From JBBQUN01 sp963698395 (GTDB lineage Bacteria > Actinomycetota > Acidimicrobiia > Acidimicrobiales > SZUA-35), in NCBI GenBank assembly GCA_963698395.1, contig CAVOQQ010000003.1:124001-188000 (forward strand): 64,000 bases of DNA, given 5' to 3'. Positions 27,691 to 37,659 of the stretch are shown here, piece after piece (positions within the stretch are counted from its first letter, which is position 1; each line of letters opens with the position of its first letter). The notes beneath the pieces were generated by a model. That model saw nothing but the letters and a program-made list of their open reading frames with translations, had not been told where the DNA came from and searched no databases. The position numbers and the translations under genes are program-made.

Positions 27691-28323
27691 ATGTCGAACG
27701 CCGAATAAACAGAGATCGAGAGCGCCGCGCAAGCCCGCGGTCGCGCCGCACCCCTGATCGGTGGACTGGCCGCGTTGGTGGGCTCGTTGCTCACCGTCAG
27801 CGCAGTGGTGGTGAGCTCCTCGACCGCCGCCTTCACCGCGTCGACGTCGAATGCCGGGAACTCATTGAGCACCGGCACCGTCGACTTGGTCGACAACGAC
27901 CTCGGTGCGGTCATGTTCACGGCCTCGGATCTGGTGCCGGGGCAGTCGGTCACCGACTGCATCGTCGTCACCTATCAGGGAACCGTCGCTGATCCGGCCG
28001 GCGTCAAGGTCTATTCCGGGGGTTACACCGATTCCGGGACCGTGGCGACGTATCTCAATCTGACGATCGAGGAGGAAAGCGGCGGCACGTTCGGCAACTG
28101 CACCGGCTTCGTCACGGGTGCCACCATCGAGTCGGGATCCACGTTGGCCGGATTCGACAGCGCCTCGAGCGACTACTCGACTGGCGTCGGCGCGTGGGAC
28201 CCCAGCGGCACCCCCGAGTCCACGACCTACCGGATCACCGTACAGCTCGATCCGTCGGCCCCCGACACCCAGCAAGGTGAGTCGGTCAGCGCCATGACCT
28301 TTGCCTGGGAAGTCCAGTCATAG
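27691..28323 (+). CDS. TasA/CalY-like fibre protein with an in-frame stop near the start
   Basis: The reading frame encodes a secreted protein of the TasA/camelysin type, whose signal peptides are cut by SipW. The hydrophobic core LAALVGSLLTVSAVVVSSS is followed by TAAFTASTSNAGNS, like the family AFxDxxxxxxN-type junction; the mature part has a Cys pair (TDCIVV, GNCTGF) as in its second copy at 37660. An ATG with a good GAGGAA site begins MSNAE and is followed by TAA at 27706, after which the same frame continues unbroken to 28323. Starting after the TAA would need a CTG, TTG or GTG and would lose the basic n-region. So it is a nonsense allele, a sequence error or an unusual start. Confidence 0.72.
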
Positions 28324-28358
28324 ACCGTGCTACCGCCGGGATCCTGGAGGTGACTGCG

Positions 28359-28845
28359 ATGCGACGAACGGTCGAAGTGGGCCGATTCGCCGTCGGTGGG
28401 CTGTGTCTGACGCTGGTCTCCACGGTGCTCTGGCTCTTGCTGTGGGTCACGATGATCCCACTCGTCACGGGATGGTCACCGGTTGCCATCCTGTCGGGGT
28501 CGATGACGCCCCACATCGAGGTCGGCGACGTCGTGCTCGCAGCGCCGACACCCGTCGATCAGCTCGGACCTGGGTCCGTCATCATTTTCGACCACCCGGG
28601 CGCCGGCAGCTTGATCACCCACCGGATCGTTGCGGTCGGCGAATCGGGGGACTTTGTGACTCGCGGCGACGCCAATCTGCGGGCGGACTCGACGCCGGTG
28701 CCGCCGACTCGGGTACGGGGTGCCGGCCGGATCCTCGTCCCGACAATCGGCAAACCCCTGGTCTGGTTCGCCAACGGCGAGTGGGTTCGCGTGATCGTGA
28801 CCGGCACCCTTCTCGCCGCGGCGTTGTGTGCGGTTCACGGTGGAT
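28359..28845 (+). CDS. SipW-like signal peptidase I, 3' end unclear
   Basis: A membrane serine protease that would process the adjacent TasA-like protein. The N-terminal helix VSTVLWLLLWVTMIPLV leads into SGSMTPHIEVGDVV with the catalytic serine, then HRIVAV with the histidine that replaces lysine in ER/SipW-type peptidases, then RGDANLRADSTP and a C-terminal helix VRVIVTGTLLAAALCAV. A GGAGG site precedes the ATG. The frame stays open far into the RCC1 gene with non-coding-like composition. The likely C-terminal motif RWMLLARFNPW is in another frame near 28838, so one base is probably lost, or two gained, at about 28835. Confidence 0.82.
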
Positions 28846-30202
28846 GCTGTTGGCCCGTTTCAATCCGTGGCAGCCCCAGACCCGTGACCACATCCCGGCG
28901 CCCCAATCGACACGAGGGGGGCGATCAACGGCGTCGGCCTGTGCTGTCGTCGCCTTCGTTCTGCTGGCGGCCCTCACCCCCGGCTCGGGTGCCGCCTTCG
29001 GCGACACCACGGCGAATGCCGGCAGCTCGTTCAGCGTCGACGGGCGGAAGCGGATCATCGACATCGACGGAGGTGCCGGTCATGCGTGCCTGGCCCGCAG
29101 CGAGGGCTACATCTGGTGCTGGGGTGACAACGCCAAAGGCCAACTCGGCGACAACACCACCAACGACCGGATGGCACCGGTCGCCGTCAAGGGCCCGGGA
29201 GGCGTTGGCGAACTCACCGACGCGGCTGCGCTCGCCACCGGCACCCAGTTCGGCTGCGTTGCCAAGACCGACGGCACTGCCTGGTGCTGGGGCGACAACG
29301 CCGACGGACAACTCGGCAACAACACCAAGACCCAATCGTCGACCCCCGTCCAGGTGAAGGGCCCCGGCGGATCGGGCAACCTCACCGGCGCCATCGACGT
29401 GGCCGCCGGTGGCACGTTCACCTGTGCGGTCAAGACCGATGGCACCGTGTGGTGCTGGGGCCGCAACGACAGGGGCCAACTCGGCAACAACACCACCACC
29501 GACCAACTCACCCCCGTCCAGGTCAAAGGACCCGGCGGCACCGGAACCCTCACCGCCGTCGCCGATCTCGGAGCCGGCCAGAAACACACCTGCGCCGCCA
29601 AGACCGACGGCACTGCCTGGTGCTGGGGTGACAACGCCAAAGGCCAACTCGGCGACAATACCACCACCGAGCGACCGGCACCCGTCCAGGTCAACGGCCC
29701 CGGCGGCACCGGAACCCTCGGTGCCGCCCTCAGCGTGGGGGCCGGGGAACTCTTCTCCTGCGCTGCCCTGTCCGACTACACCGCCTGGTGCTGGGGCGAC
29801 AACGCCAAGGGCCAACTCGGCGACAACACCACCACCGACCGGCCGGCACCCGTCCAAGTCAAAGGTGTCGGTGGCACCGGCACGCTGAACGGCATCCAGA
29901 CCGTCGCTCTGGGCGACCAAACCTCGTGTGCCCTCGGCGCAACCGGCAGCCTCTGGTGCTGGGGCCTGAACGACAAAGGTCAGCTCGGCGACAACACGAC
30001 AACGAATCGATCGACGCCGGTGGCGGTGGTCGGAACCGCCGGTGCCGGCACCATCAGCGATGCCACCGCGGCGACCGCCGGCGCTGCGCATGCATGCACG
30101 ATCCGAGCCGACCGATCGACGTGGTGCTGGGGCGACAATGGCGACGGACAGCTGGGTGATGGCACCAAGAACGAATCGCCACGACCGGTCCAAGTCCTCT
30201 GA
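28844..30202 (+). CDS. Secreted RCC1-repeat beta-propeller protein
   Basis: An exported protein of up to 452 residues. Its signal-like core ACAVVAFVLLAALTPGSG is followed by AAFGDTTANAGSSFS, the same type of junction as in SipW substrates. Seven repeats each contain WCWGxNxxGQLGDNT, giving a likely seven-bladed RCC1-like propeller with paired cysteines per blade (one in WCWG, one in the H/F-x-C strand), suitable for disulfides outside the cell. The ATG at 28844 falls in the sequence MLLARFNPW, which could instead be the end of the SipW-like gene, so the true start may be further downstream. It completes a TasA-SipW-RCC1 cassette. Confidence 0.82.
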   Translation: MLLARFNPWQPQTRDHIPAPQSTRGGRSTASACAVVAFVLLAALTPGSGAAFGDTTANAGSSFSVDGRKRIIDIDGGAGHACLARSEGYIWCWGDNAKGQLGDNTTNDRMAPVAVKGPGGVGELTDAAALATGTQFGCVAKTDGTAWCWGDNADGQLGNNTKTQSSTPVQVKGPGGSGNLTGAIDVAAGGTFTCAVKTDGTVWCWGRNDRGQLGNNTTTDQLTPVQVKGPGGTGTLTAVADLGAGQKHTCAAKTDGTAWCWGDNAKGQLGDNTTTERPAPVQVNGPGGTGTLGAALSVGAGELFSCAALSDYTAWCWGDNAKGQLGDNTTTDRPAPVQVKGVGGTGTLNGIQTVALGDQTSCALGATGSLWCWGLNDKGQLGDNTTTNRSTPVAVVGTAGAGTISDATAATAGAAHACTIRADRSTWCWGDNGDGQLGDGTKNESPRPVQVL

Positions 30203-30297
30203 CCAATCGACTCGGTCCGGTCAGCAGGTTCATGAGAACCTCAGCCGGCGATCTCCGGGCCACAGACCGACACTCTGCAACACCTGACGGACCGGGT

Positions 30298-30313
30298 GGA
30301 GCACGTGTGCTCC
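30298..30313 (-). terminator. Hairpin left of the tRNA fragment
   Basis: ggagcac / gtgctcc form a 7-bp stem with a 2-base loop. It lies just past the 3' end of the tRNA-Arg fragment in the tRNA reading direction, where a tRNA terminator would sit. It may be the original chromosomal terminator left behind after integration. There is no clear T tract. Confidence 0.45.
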
Positions 30314-30336
30314 CTGTTCAGAGCGTGTTCAAGCTG

Positions 30337-30382
30337 GGTGCCCTCGGCAGGATTCGAACCTGCGCTCACGGCTTCGGAGGCC
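30337..30382 (-). repeat. tRNA-Arg 3'-half copy, putative att site (left)
   Basis: Forty-six bases match 50021-50066, the 3' half of the intact tRNA-Arg(CCG), with one mismatch, in the same orientation and 19684 bp away. Weaker homology continues outwards at the same offset (gttcagagc at 30316 and 50000). The rest of the tRNA is missing, so this cannot be a working tRNA. Such a partial tRNA copy beside an integrase is the classic mark of site-specific integration. Confidence 0.88.
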
Positions 30383-30422
30383 CACCGGCGAGCCTCTCCG
30401 GTGGACGATCACCGACTCCGAC

Positions 30423-31844
30423 ATGGGCGTGCACCAGTGGGCTCGCCGATAGCTCGCCGAGCAATGGGATGAATGGCAACCACGCACACGCACCTCGGCC
30501 ATCGAGGCGCTCTCCCGCTTCGTGCCGCTTACCGTCCGCTCCGACGCCCCACCGCAGCCAGGCTTGCGGACCTACCTCGTCGATGCCCTCACGCCTGATG
30601 CCCATCCCGCGGACCCGGCGCTCGAAGCGTGGATGGACAAGTGGTGCCTGACGCTCGCCGACCTCGACCGCAAGTCGCTCGCGGTCGCCGAACGCCAGCT
30701 GGGCTGGGCTCACGGTCGGCCACTCGGTCCGGCGACCGCTGGCCGCTATCGCAAGGTCGCCCGATCATGCATCCGCCGAGCAGTCGACCTCGAGATCATC
30801 GAGCGCGACCCGTGGCCTCCACCGGCACGAGGAGCACAGCAACGCAAGTCTCGGCGGATCTCGAAGGGAATCGACATTCGATCCCTGCCCGAACCCTCGA
30901 CCGTGCGAGCAGTGCTCGATGCGATGGTGACGCACCAGCCCGCCAGCCGCACGTACCGCGTCATGACCGCCGTGCTCTGCTACGCCGGCATGCGCCCGTC
31001 CGAGGTCGTGATGCTTCGAGCACGCTCGCTTCGGTTGGCTGCCCACGGATGGGGAGCGATCGAGATCACCGAGGCCGACATCTCCTTCGACGAACCAGGC
31101 GAGCCCAAGACCGGACCGCGCACCGTACCGATTCCCGCGGTACTCGTGGCCGAGCTGCGCTCATGGGTTGCCGACGGCGACTTCGAGGACGATGACCTCT
31201 TGTTTCGCACCCGGACGGGACAACGCCCGGCAACATCGAATTGGAGTCGCGCCTGGCATCGAGCACTTCGAGAAGTCGGCCACCCACCACTGCGGTTGTA
31301 CGACTGCCGACCTGCAGCGGCGACCACATGGCTGTCCGCCGGAGTTCCGCTCGGCGAGGCAGCACGCCGACTTGGCCACTCCGTCGAGGTTCTCGTCTCG
31401 ACCTACGTCGGGGCCCTGACTGGTGACGAAGCCATCGCCAACCGACTCATCGACTCGGTCCTTCACACCGAGAGCGATAGGACGTGGCGGGTTCCGGTTC
31501 CCACTGGAGTGACAACAGCCCAGGACCGTGTCAGCCTGCAGGCAATGCGACGCGAAGTCACGGTGACGGATGAGTTCTTCGAGCGCCTCGAGGTTCTGTT
31601 GCCTGCTGAACGGGCAGGAGACGGCGTGCCTTCACGCACCGACTTCCTCGTGTTCGAGCTGCCCTCGATCATCGATCAGCTGGCAGACGACTTCGAAGCA
31701 GTCACCTCAGAAGCGTCACCCGGCTCGCCTTTGCGGGTCTACGTGTCCGCGGGAGTCATGGTGGACTTCCTTGCGGTCTACGCCCGACTCGTCAGCGAGG
31801 TTGTTGAGGTGGTGTGGCTGTCGATTGATCAAGGCGAGCACTGA
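30423..31844 (+). pseudogene. Tyrosine recombinase 1, damaged
   Basis: A tyrosine recombinase related to the one at 41-42 kb. Conserved features are GMRPSEVVML (first catalytic Arg), EPGEPKTGPRTVPIP, and LGHSVEVLVSTYVG with the terminal Tyr. Two defects are seen. First, TAG at 30450-30452 stands where the second copy has Trp in RRWIAEQW, so the N-terminal domain is cut unless translation restarts at GTG 30522. Second, the box reads YDCRPAAATT where the second copy has YDCRHAAATT, changing the catalytic His to Pro. It sits beside the left tRNA copy and points into the island. The C-terminus has about 110 extra residues of unknown role. Confidence 0.82.
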
Positions 31845-31977
31845 CCGAAGCGGCCTCGGCTGCGATCCGCGCCCGAACCGACTCGGGAAGATCCTCGAGG
31901 CCGACCCTCGCTGCCCGCACCGCATCGGCGCGTTCATTCGGCGTCATTGCTGCCAGCTGCTCAACGGTGATTGCCAC
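31792..31977 (-). CDS. Small hypothetical protein
   Basis: A possible 61-residue protein starting at GTG (VAITVEQLAAMTPNERADAV). The acidic, helical composition with no Trp looks protein-like, and similar small helical proteins are often antitoxin or regulator parts. It overlaps the end of recombinase 1 by about 50 bp on the opposite strand. No family is recognised, and the rest of the gap to 32176 shows no gene. Confidence 0.4.
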   Translation of the reverse strand: MAITVEQLAAMTPNERADAVRAARVGLEDLPESVRARIAAEAASVSARLDQSTATPPQQPR

Positions 31978-32176
31978 ACCCGCGACACTACCCGCAGTCG
32001 GCACAACAGTGCTGAGCACCGGCAGTTCTGAACAACGGTGCCTTCCCGACGGGGCCGCTGTCCGACACCTCTTGAGTGCCGTCGAGTGCTGCCCGGTGTC
32101 GTCTACTGGCTGTCGTTCTCGTTGGTTTCGTCGAGGTCTTCGAGCAGTCTTCGCAGGATGTCAGATGTCCGCCGGG

Positions 32177-34451
32177 TCAGTCTGTTGTCCGAACATTGGC
32201 CCGCTGTGGGCAGATGAGTGTGGTGATGTGGTTCGGTGGTGAGGGCCGGCCCGTGAGGTAGCCCTGGATGTGGGTGATGCCGGAGGCCCGTAGGGAGGTG
32301 AGTTGTTCGTCGGTTTCGACTCCTTCGCAGACGACGGGGACGTTGAGGATGTTGGCGATGGACACGATCGCTTCGATGATGGCGCAGGGGTCGGTGGGGT
32401 CTCCGCCGGCCTGTTCACGCATGGCGGTCAGGGTGAGAAGAAGGGAGCGGTCGATCTTGATGACGTCGAAGGGGACTTGGAGGAGTCGGCCGAGGTTGGA
32501 GTAGCCGGACCCGAAATCGTCGATGGCGATTCGGAATCCGACGGCGCGGAGCTGTTCGATCCGGTGTTGGGCTTTGCCGCTGTGGTCGAGTGCGGCGGTT
32601 TCGGTCACTTCGACGACGAGTTGGGTCGTGTTGATGCCCCATTCCTGGGTGATGTCGAGCATGCGCGACACGAAGTGTTCATCGGCGAGCTGGCGTGGTG
32701 AGACGTTGAACGACACACTCACGTTCGGATCCATGCCGGCGCCGCTCCAGCCAGCCAGCTGTTCACACACTTGGTGGAAGACCCATTTCCCGAGCGGGCA
32801 GATCTCGCCGGTGACCTCGGCGATCGGTATGAACTCGTCGGGGGTTACCTCGCCCAGAGTGGGGCTCGTCCAGCGAAGCAGGGCTTCGAGTGAGGAGATG
32901 TGCCCGGTGTCGGCGGAGACGATCGGCTGGTAGACGACCCGGAATTCCTGATCGTGGTCGGCTTCTCGGAGAGCGCGTGTGATTTGTTCACGGCGCGTGG
33001 CGGTGGACTTGAGGCTCGTTTCGAAGACGACGACGTTGTCGCCGCCGAGTCTTTTGGCTTCGTAGAGTGCGACGTCGGCTTCGCCGATGAGGAGCTTGGT
33101 GTGCTCGGGGTCGTCGGTGATGGCAACCCCGAGGCTGGTGCGGACGTGTTCGATCCGATCGCCGATGGGGAAGGGCTCCCGCAGGACATCGAGGAGCCGG
33201 TTGGCGGTCAGTTCAGCGGCCGCGTTTCCAGTGATGCTGGGGATGACGAGAGCGAACTCGTCGCCTCCGAGTCGTAGGAGTGTTTCTCCTGCTCTGGTCA
33301 CCGTGCCGAGACGGGAGGAGACTTGGACGAGGAGTTCGTCGCCTGCGAGGTGTCCGAGGGTGTCGTTGATCGTTTTGAACCCGTCGATATCGATGCTCAT
33401 CACCGCCATCGTCGTGCCCTGCGTTTCCATCGTGTTGGTGGCGGCGTCGAGCTTGGGTTCCAGGATCCGGCGGTTGGGGAGACCGGTGAGGAAGTCGGTG
33501 GTGGCCTGATGCTCGAGTTCGCCACGGAGGAGGATCTCGCTGGTGACGTTGCGGATGGTGAGGAGGCGTCCTTCGACGAGGGGATGCTCGGTCAGGTCCG
33601 AGACCCGCACATCGAACCAGCCGCTGTCACCGTTGGGTGGTGAGAGTTCGAACAATGCCGATGATCCGGCCGATCCTGCATGGTCGAGATGGGCTCGCAG
33701 TGATGCTCGTGTCGTTCGGTGTGTCAGATCGACGAGATCGTCGAGTGATTGGCTTTGAGGGTCGAGAAGGTCGGAGCTGGATGCCGATCGGTAGCTGATC
33801 TGATCGTTGCCGTCGATGACCAACAGGATGTCGGGCGAGTCGTTCAGGAGGACTTCGAGCCGCTGTCCCGCATGGAACTGGGCGACAGCAAGTGCTCGGT
33901 CTCTGATCGCCCTCGATCTTGATCGTGTTGCCAGCCACACGGCGAAAGCCATGACAACCGAGGTCGCCGCGAGGGCGATCGCTGCGTTTCGTTCGGCGAT
34001 CGTGGCGTCGCTCGATGACCGTTCGGTGGCTGTGCGGAGCAGTGCTTCGAGCCGCCCGTGGTAGTGGTTGGCAGGCTCGGATGTTTCCGGCTCGAGCAGC
34101 AGAGCTCCGTGTTCACCGATCTCGTCGAGGAGATAGCCGGCCTCGAGGGCTTCGGCCGGTGCGAGTGCGTGAAGGGCCGCTTCCCGGTTGCGGCTCAAGG
34201 CTTCGACCGACGTCGAGAGCTCGGCGACCGAAATCTCGCCGCCCAGGCTCCGAAGTTGATCGGCGTGATCCACCGCGGGTCGCGGCGAGACGGAGATTCA
34301 TCGCAGCTTCCGCCGACCGGCCCTCCTCCACCGCCTCGAGTGTCGAGTGGGTAGCGAAGATCATGGAAAGAACGAAGACCGCAAACGCCGCAGCCACCAC
34401 AGCCGAATCGATCCGGTTCCTACGCACTCCGCACACCCATCGGTCGTTCAC
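32177..34451 (-). CDS. GGDEF-EAL c-di-GMP protein with PAS domain, one frame break
   Basis: A membrane-bound bifunctional c-di-GMP protein. The N-terminal helix AAAFAVFVLSMIFATHST is encoded from about 34451 and separated from the rest by one extra base near 34273; removing it joins LRLAATR to VDHADQLRSLGG. A second helix (AIALAATSVVMAFAVWLA) ends the periplasmic sensor, followed by a PAS-like region, GGDEF with RLGGDEFALV and EAL with EALLRW, FNVSPRQL, EVTET, DDFGSGYSN, KIDRS and EGVET. Both active sites look complete. The GTG start is tentative. It lies inside the tRNA-Arg island. Confidence 0.9.
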
Positions 34452-34710
34452 TTCCTGCGGTCGACATCACCCCCAACACAGGATCGACCTTGCACCCGCC
34501 ATCCATGAGCCCAGGGTTTGCGAAGAGGTCAAAGAACCCATTGGCAATGAGCAGCACATCCCGATCCACACGAGATCTGCTCCATCCCTGCGCCAGATCT
34601 GCGGTCGAGGTGTCCGAAGGCGATTTCGCCGGCGTCGCTCGACCTGAGGTAGGCGGGATTCCAACGCTCAACTGCGACACGTTTCGGCCGATTGCCCAGG
34701 GGTGGAGTTC

Positions 34711-35943
34711 GTGAGGAGACGAGCAGGCAGCACATTGGGGATTGCTGCGGTGTGTTGTCGTCGGGTGCAGCGATTTCCTTCGGTCATGTGGGTGGCGTTG
34801 TCGATGGCGTTGCTCGTGCTCCCGGCCACGCTTCCGGTGACCGACGCGGGGTTCGTGGCGACGGCCCAGAACTCGGCGAATAGCTTCGCCTCGGGTTCGT
34901 GCTTCCACCGTGCCACGGTGCAGAGCGGGTCGACGACGAACACGACGAACGGACCGGGGACGGTGGCGATCACCCCGGTCGACACCGCGAAATCGTTCTT
35001 GTTGTTCAGTACCAGCCACAACAGCAGCCAGCCCGTCGGTTCGCTCATCAGGGGCCGCGTTGCGTCGGCGACCACGATCGAGTTCGACCGGGTGACCGAT
35101 GAGGCCAGCCCCACCCCCATCACGATCCAATGGTCGGTCATCGAATACGACTGCGGGGTCAACGTCCAGCGGGGCGCAGTGACCCAGGATGCCACGATTA
35201 AGAATGTGCCTATCACCGCCGTGAGTTCGCTGACAGCAGCATTCGTGACGTACTCGAAAACACCGGCTGCGGGCGACGGCGTCTGGGATCGGAATGACCC
35301 GGTCGTCGCAGAGTTGACTTCGACGACGAACCTGCAGCTACGCGTTGATGCGACCGGAGGTCTGGGTGACCACGAGATCTGGTGGCAGGTGATCGAGTTC
35401 CAGGACCCCACGATGATCAACGTCCAGAAGGGCACCACCACTCTCACCGGCGCGACGACGTCGGTCGATGCCACCATCACAGCGGTGGATACCGCCCGTA
35501 CCTTCGTGCTGGCCACAGCGAGATCGAGCGGCACCGGCTCCGACATCGGGTCGGGCAGCGTTCGCGCTCGGATCACGAACTCGACCACGATCACCATCGA
35601 CCGCAGCGCAACGAACTACGACGTCACCGAGATCTCCTGGCAGGCGATCGAACTCAGGGACGGCTCAACGGTGCAGAGCGGTTCCGCGACGCTCGCGTCG
35701 GGCAACATGTCGACGACCGCAGCGCTCACCGCGGTCGACCTCGCTCGATCGTCCGCCTTCGCTTCGACCCAGACCGGCGGAGGACAAAATGGCGGGCGAA
35801 CCCCCTACACCGCCAACGACATCGTCGGCGTCGCTGCGTTCACCACCGCACTCACATCACCGACGCAGCTCACACTCACCCGCAGCAACGCCGCGGGCTC
35901 AGCCGATGTGGCCTGGTTCGTCGTCTCGTGGGGACCGACGTAG
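34711..35943 (+). CDS. Secreted internal-repeat surface protein
   Basis: An exported protein of 410 residues without a recognised family. The signal core VMWVALSMALLVLPATLP is followed by GFVATAQNSANSFASGSC, similar to the junctions of SipW-dependent TasA-like proteins. The mature part consists of four related units of about 90 residues, each with V-Q-x-G...VDTA(K/R)xF...I...(S/W)WQVIE; the units meet at VIEYDCGVNVQRG, VIEFQDPTMINVQKG and AIELRDGSTVQSG. Such repeats suit a fibre or adhesin. GTG at 34711 follows GGGGTGGAG. The gene lies between the GGDEF-EAL gene and transposase remnants. Confidence 0.78.
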   Translation: MRRRAGSTLGIAAVCCRRVQRFPSVMWVALSMALLVLPATLPVTDAGFVATAQNSANSFASGSCFHRATVQSGSTTNTTNGPGTVAITPVDTAKSFLLFSTSHNSSQPVGSLIRGRVASATTIEFDRVTDEASPTPITIQWSVIEYDCGVNVQRGAVTQDATIKNVPITAVSSLTAAFVTYSKTPAAGDGVWDRNDPVVAELTSTTNLQLRVDATGGLGDHEIWWQVIEFQDPTMINVQKGTTTLTGATTSVDATITAVDTARTFVLATARSSGTGSDIGSGSVRARITNSTTITIDRSATNYDVTEISWQAIELRDGSTVQSGSATLASGNMSTTAALTAVDLARSSAFASTQTGGGQNGGRTPYTANDIVGVAAFTTALTSPTQLTLTRSNAAGSADVAWFVVSWGPT

Positions 35944-36123
35944 CACTCGACGTGCACCAACACCATGCCCGCATCGACGTGTCACGCATCGATTCCTGCA
36001 CAGCCTGCGGTCCGAAGCGACGAGTAGCGCCGCACGAGTCCCACAGTTCAACCCCGTCAACCAGTGGTCCACGCCCTGTCAACAGCCATCTTGCGAACCC
36101 ACACCGCCGGATGACGCTGACGG

Positions 36124-36444
36124 TCATGCTCGGCTCACGACTCTTCTTGTCCCCGGCCACGAGACGCCGAAGTTCCGGGCCGAGCTCGCATAACCGACCG
36201 CCCAAGCCTCGGGCGACCACCGCTTCGCCGAGATCCTCGCTCGAGCCGCGTCGACCCGCTGGGCGACCAACTCCCGTGCAACATCGGTGTTCCTCGGCAC
36301 TGCAGCGCGAACCGCACGCTCCTCATCGAGCAAGCCAGCCTCGTGCGCCAACACTTTGCGCTTGACCGTCTTGGAGTCCACGCCGCAGATCTCGGCGGCA
36401 CCCCGATACGTCCCCACGTCTTTGCACGCGGCAACTACATCCAT
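36124..36444 (-). pseudogene. IS21-family transposase (IstA-like) N-terminal remnant
   Basis: The start MDVVAACKDVGTYRGAAEICGVDSKTV and the later ARISAKRWSPEAWAVGYASSARNF resemble N-terminal ends of actinobacterial IS21-type transposases, including the helix-turn-helix. A missing base after ARNF shifts the expected RRLVAGDKKSRE into another frame, and the rest of the transposase is gone. No helper ATPase (IstB) is present. Confidence 0.65.
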
Positions 36445-36511
36445 TGGCCTCTTCGCTCGGTGACCACGAGCAAACTCGGGGCTCCCTAGACGCACGAGCG
36501 AGGAGGCTACG

Positions 36512-37015
36512 ATGGCATCGTACGTTGGCGTTGATCTGCATCGCCGCCGGTCGGTGATCATGGTCCTGGACGAGGACGGCGAACGGGTGTGATCGAACCG
36601 GATCGAGAACAGTCGGTTGAAGCTCGAGGTCGAGCTCCGGACGATCCAGGCCCGCTTTGAGGCCCCGACCCATTTGGTGATCGAGGCCACCTGGGGCTGG
36701 TACTGGGCGGACGACGTTGGCTCGACGGACTCCCCTGATCCACCGGACCGTCACCGCCGATGAGAACCTGGCCCTCGGCTATGAGGCGATCCAGGCCCAT
36801 CGGCGGAGTCGAGCGTGTGCTGGGGGCGGTGTTCGTGGCCGAGATCGGTGACGTCACCCGGTTCCCCCCGGCCCGGCAGTTGTGCTCGTGGGCCGGGCTG
36901 ACACCCAGGCATCGGGAGTCCAATGACGAGGTCCGCTGCGGTCGGATCACCAAACAGGGACCGGTCTTGATCCGATGGCCGCGGTCGAAGCGTTGACTGG
37001 CCGTTGCAGCGGGCC
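36512..37015 (+). pseudogene. IS110-family transposase remnant
   Basis: The N-terminal piece MASYVGVDLHRRRSVIMVLDE is typical of IS110 (RuvC-like DEDD domain) but stops at TGA 36590. The C-terminal piece VFVAEIGDVTRFPPARQLCSWAGLTPRHRES belongs to the transposase_20 domain. Much of the middle is deleted around 36720-36760, and the 3' end lacks a base in the expected RWAAVEA. It is a dead element. No terminal repeats or target duplications were found. Confidence 0.78.
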
Positions 37016-37640
37016 GGTTCTGAACTCGATGAAGCGCCGGGTGATGACCGGGAAGGTCGTGGCGATGCCGGTGTACTCGAAGATTGTTGAGGGACTGATG
37101 CGCTGAGCCTGTGCCAGACACGGTGACGTTTGCGCCTTCGGATGCTGTGGCGATCTTGTAGGCGATGGTGATGGTCGACCCGGCGTCGTTCGTGTCTCGC
37201 AGGTCCGCGGCCATTGTCCAGCCTGTTGGCAGGGTGACGGTGGCGGCACTGTTGTAGTGGTGGACCAGGAGGTTGTTCTGCGTTGGTGGGGCGTTGAAGG
37301 CAGCGGCGACCGAAGCCGCGACGCCCGACGGTGCCTGATGTCTTGTTCTGCACGAGCGTGATCGGCTGCGTGACGGTGGCGGTGACCTGGTTGCTGTTGC
37401 TGCTTTCCCAGCTCAGGTGATAGGCGCGGATCACGCAGTAGTAGGTGCCGGTTGCGGGGGGGGGAGACGGTCGGGATCAGCGTGTACGGGTACGGTCGCC
37501 CGAGGTAGTGGCGCGGTAGATGCGGTGGCCGGTGGCGTAGGTCTCGGTGGTGGCGGTCCAGTTGAGGTCGCTCGGGGCGGGACGACGCCCAGGCGGCGAA
37601 GGCAGCGTTTGCCGCTGCTGGGCTGGTTGTTGCTGATGAA
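37016..37640 (-). pseudogene. Broken secreted Fn3-like protein
   Basis: Three frames hold successive parts of one protein: SDLNWTATTETYATGHRIYRATTSG, then YPYTLIPTVS...YYCVIRAYHLSWES, then VAASVAAAFNAPPTQNN and LPTGWTMAADLRDTNDAGST. The first two match a fibronectin type III domain, the rest a repeat-like surface domain. At least one base is missing (near 37495) and one is extra (near 37318). The 3' end runs into the IS110 remnant, so insertion may have cut it. It follows the TasA-like gene on the same strand. Confidence 0.6.
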
Positions 37641-37659
37641 CCGAGTGGCCCCGGTCCGG

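Noticed and set aside
30337..30382. Second functional tRNA-Arg
   Set aside because: Only the 3' half is present; acceptor 5' strand and D arm are missing.
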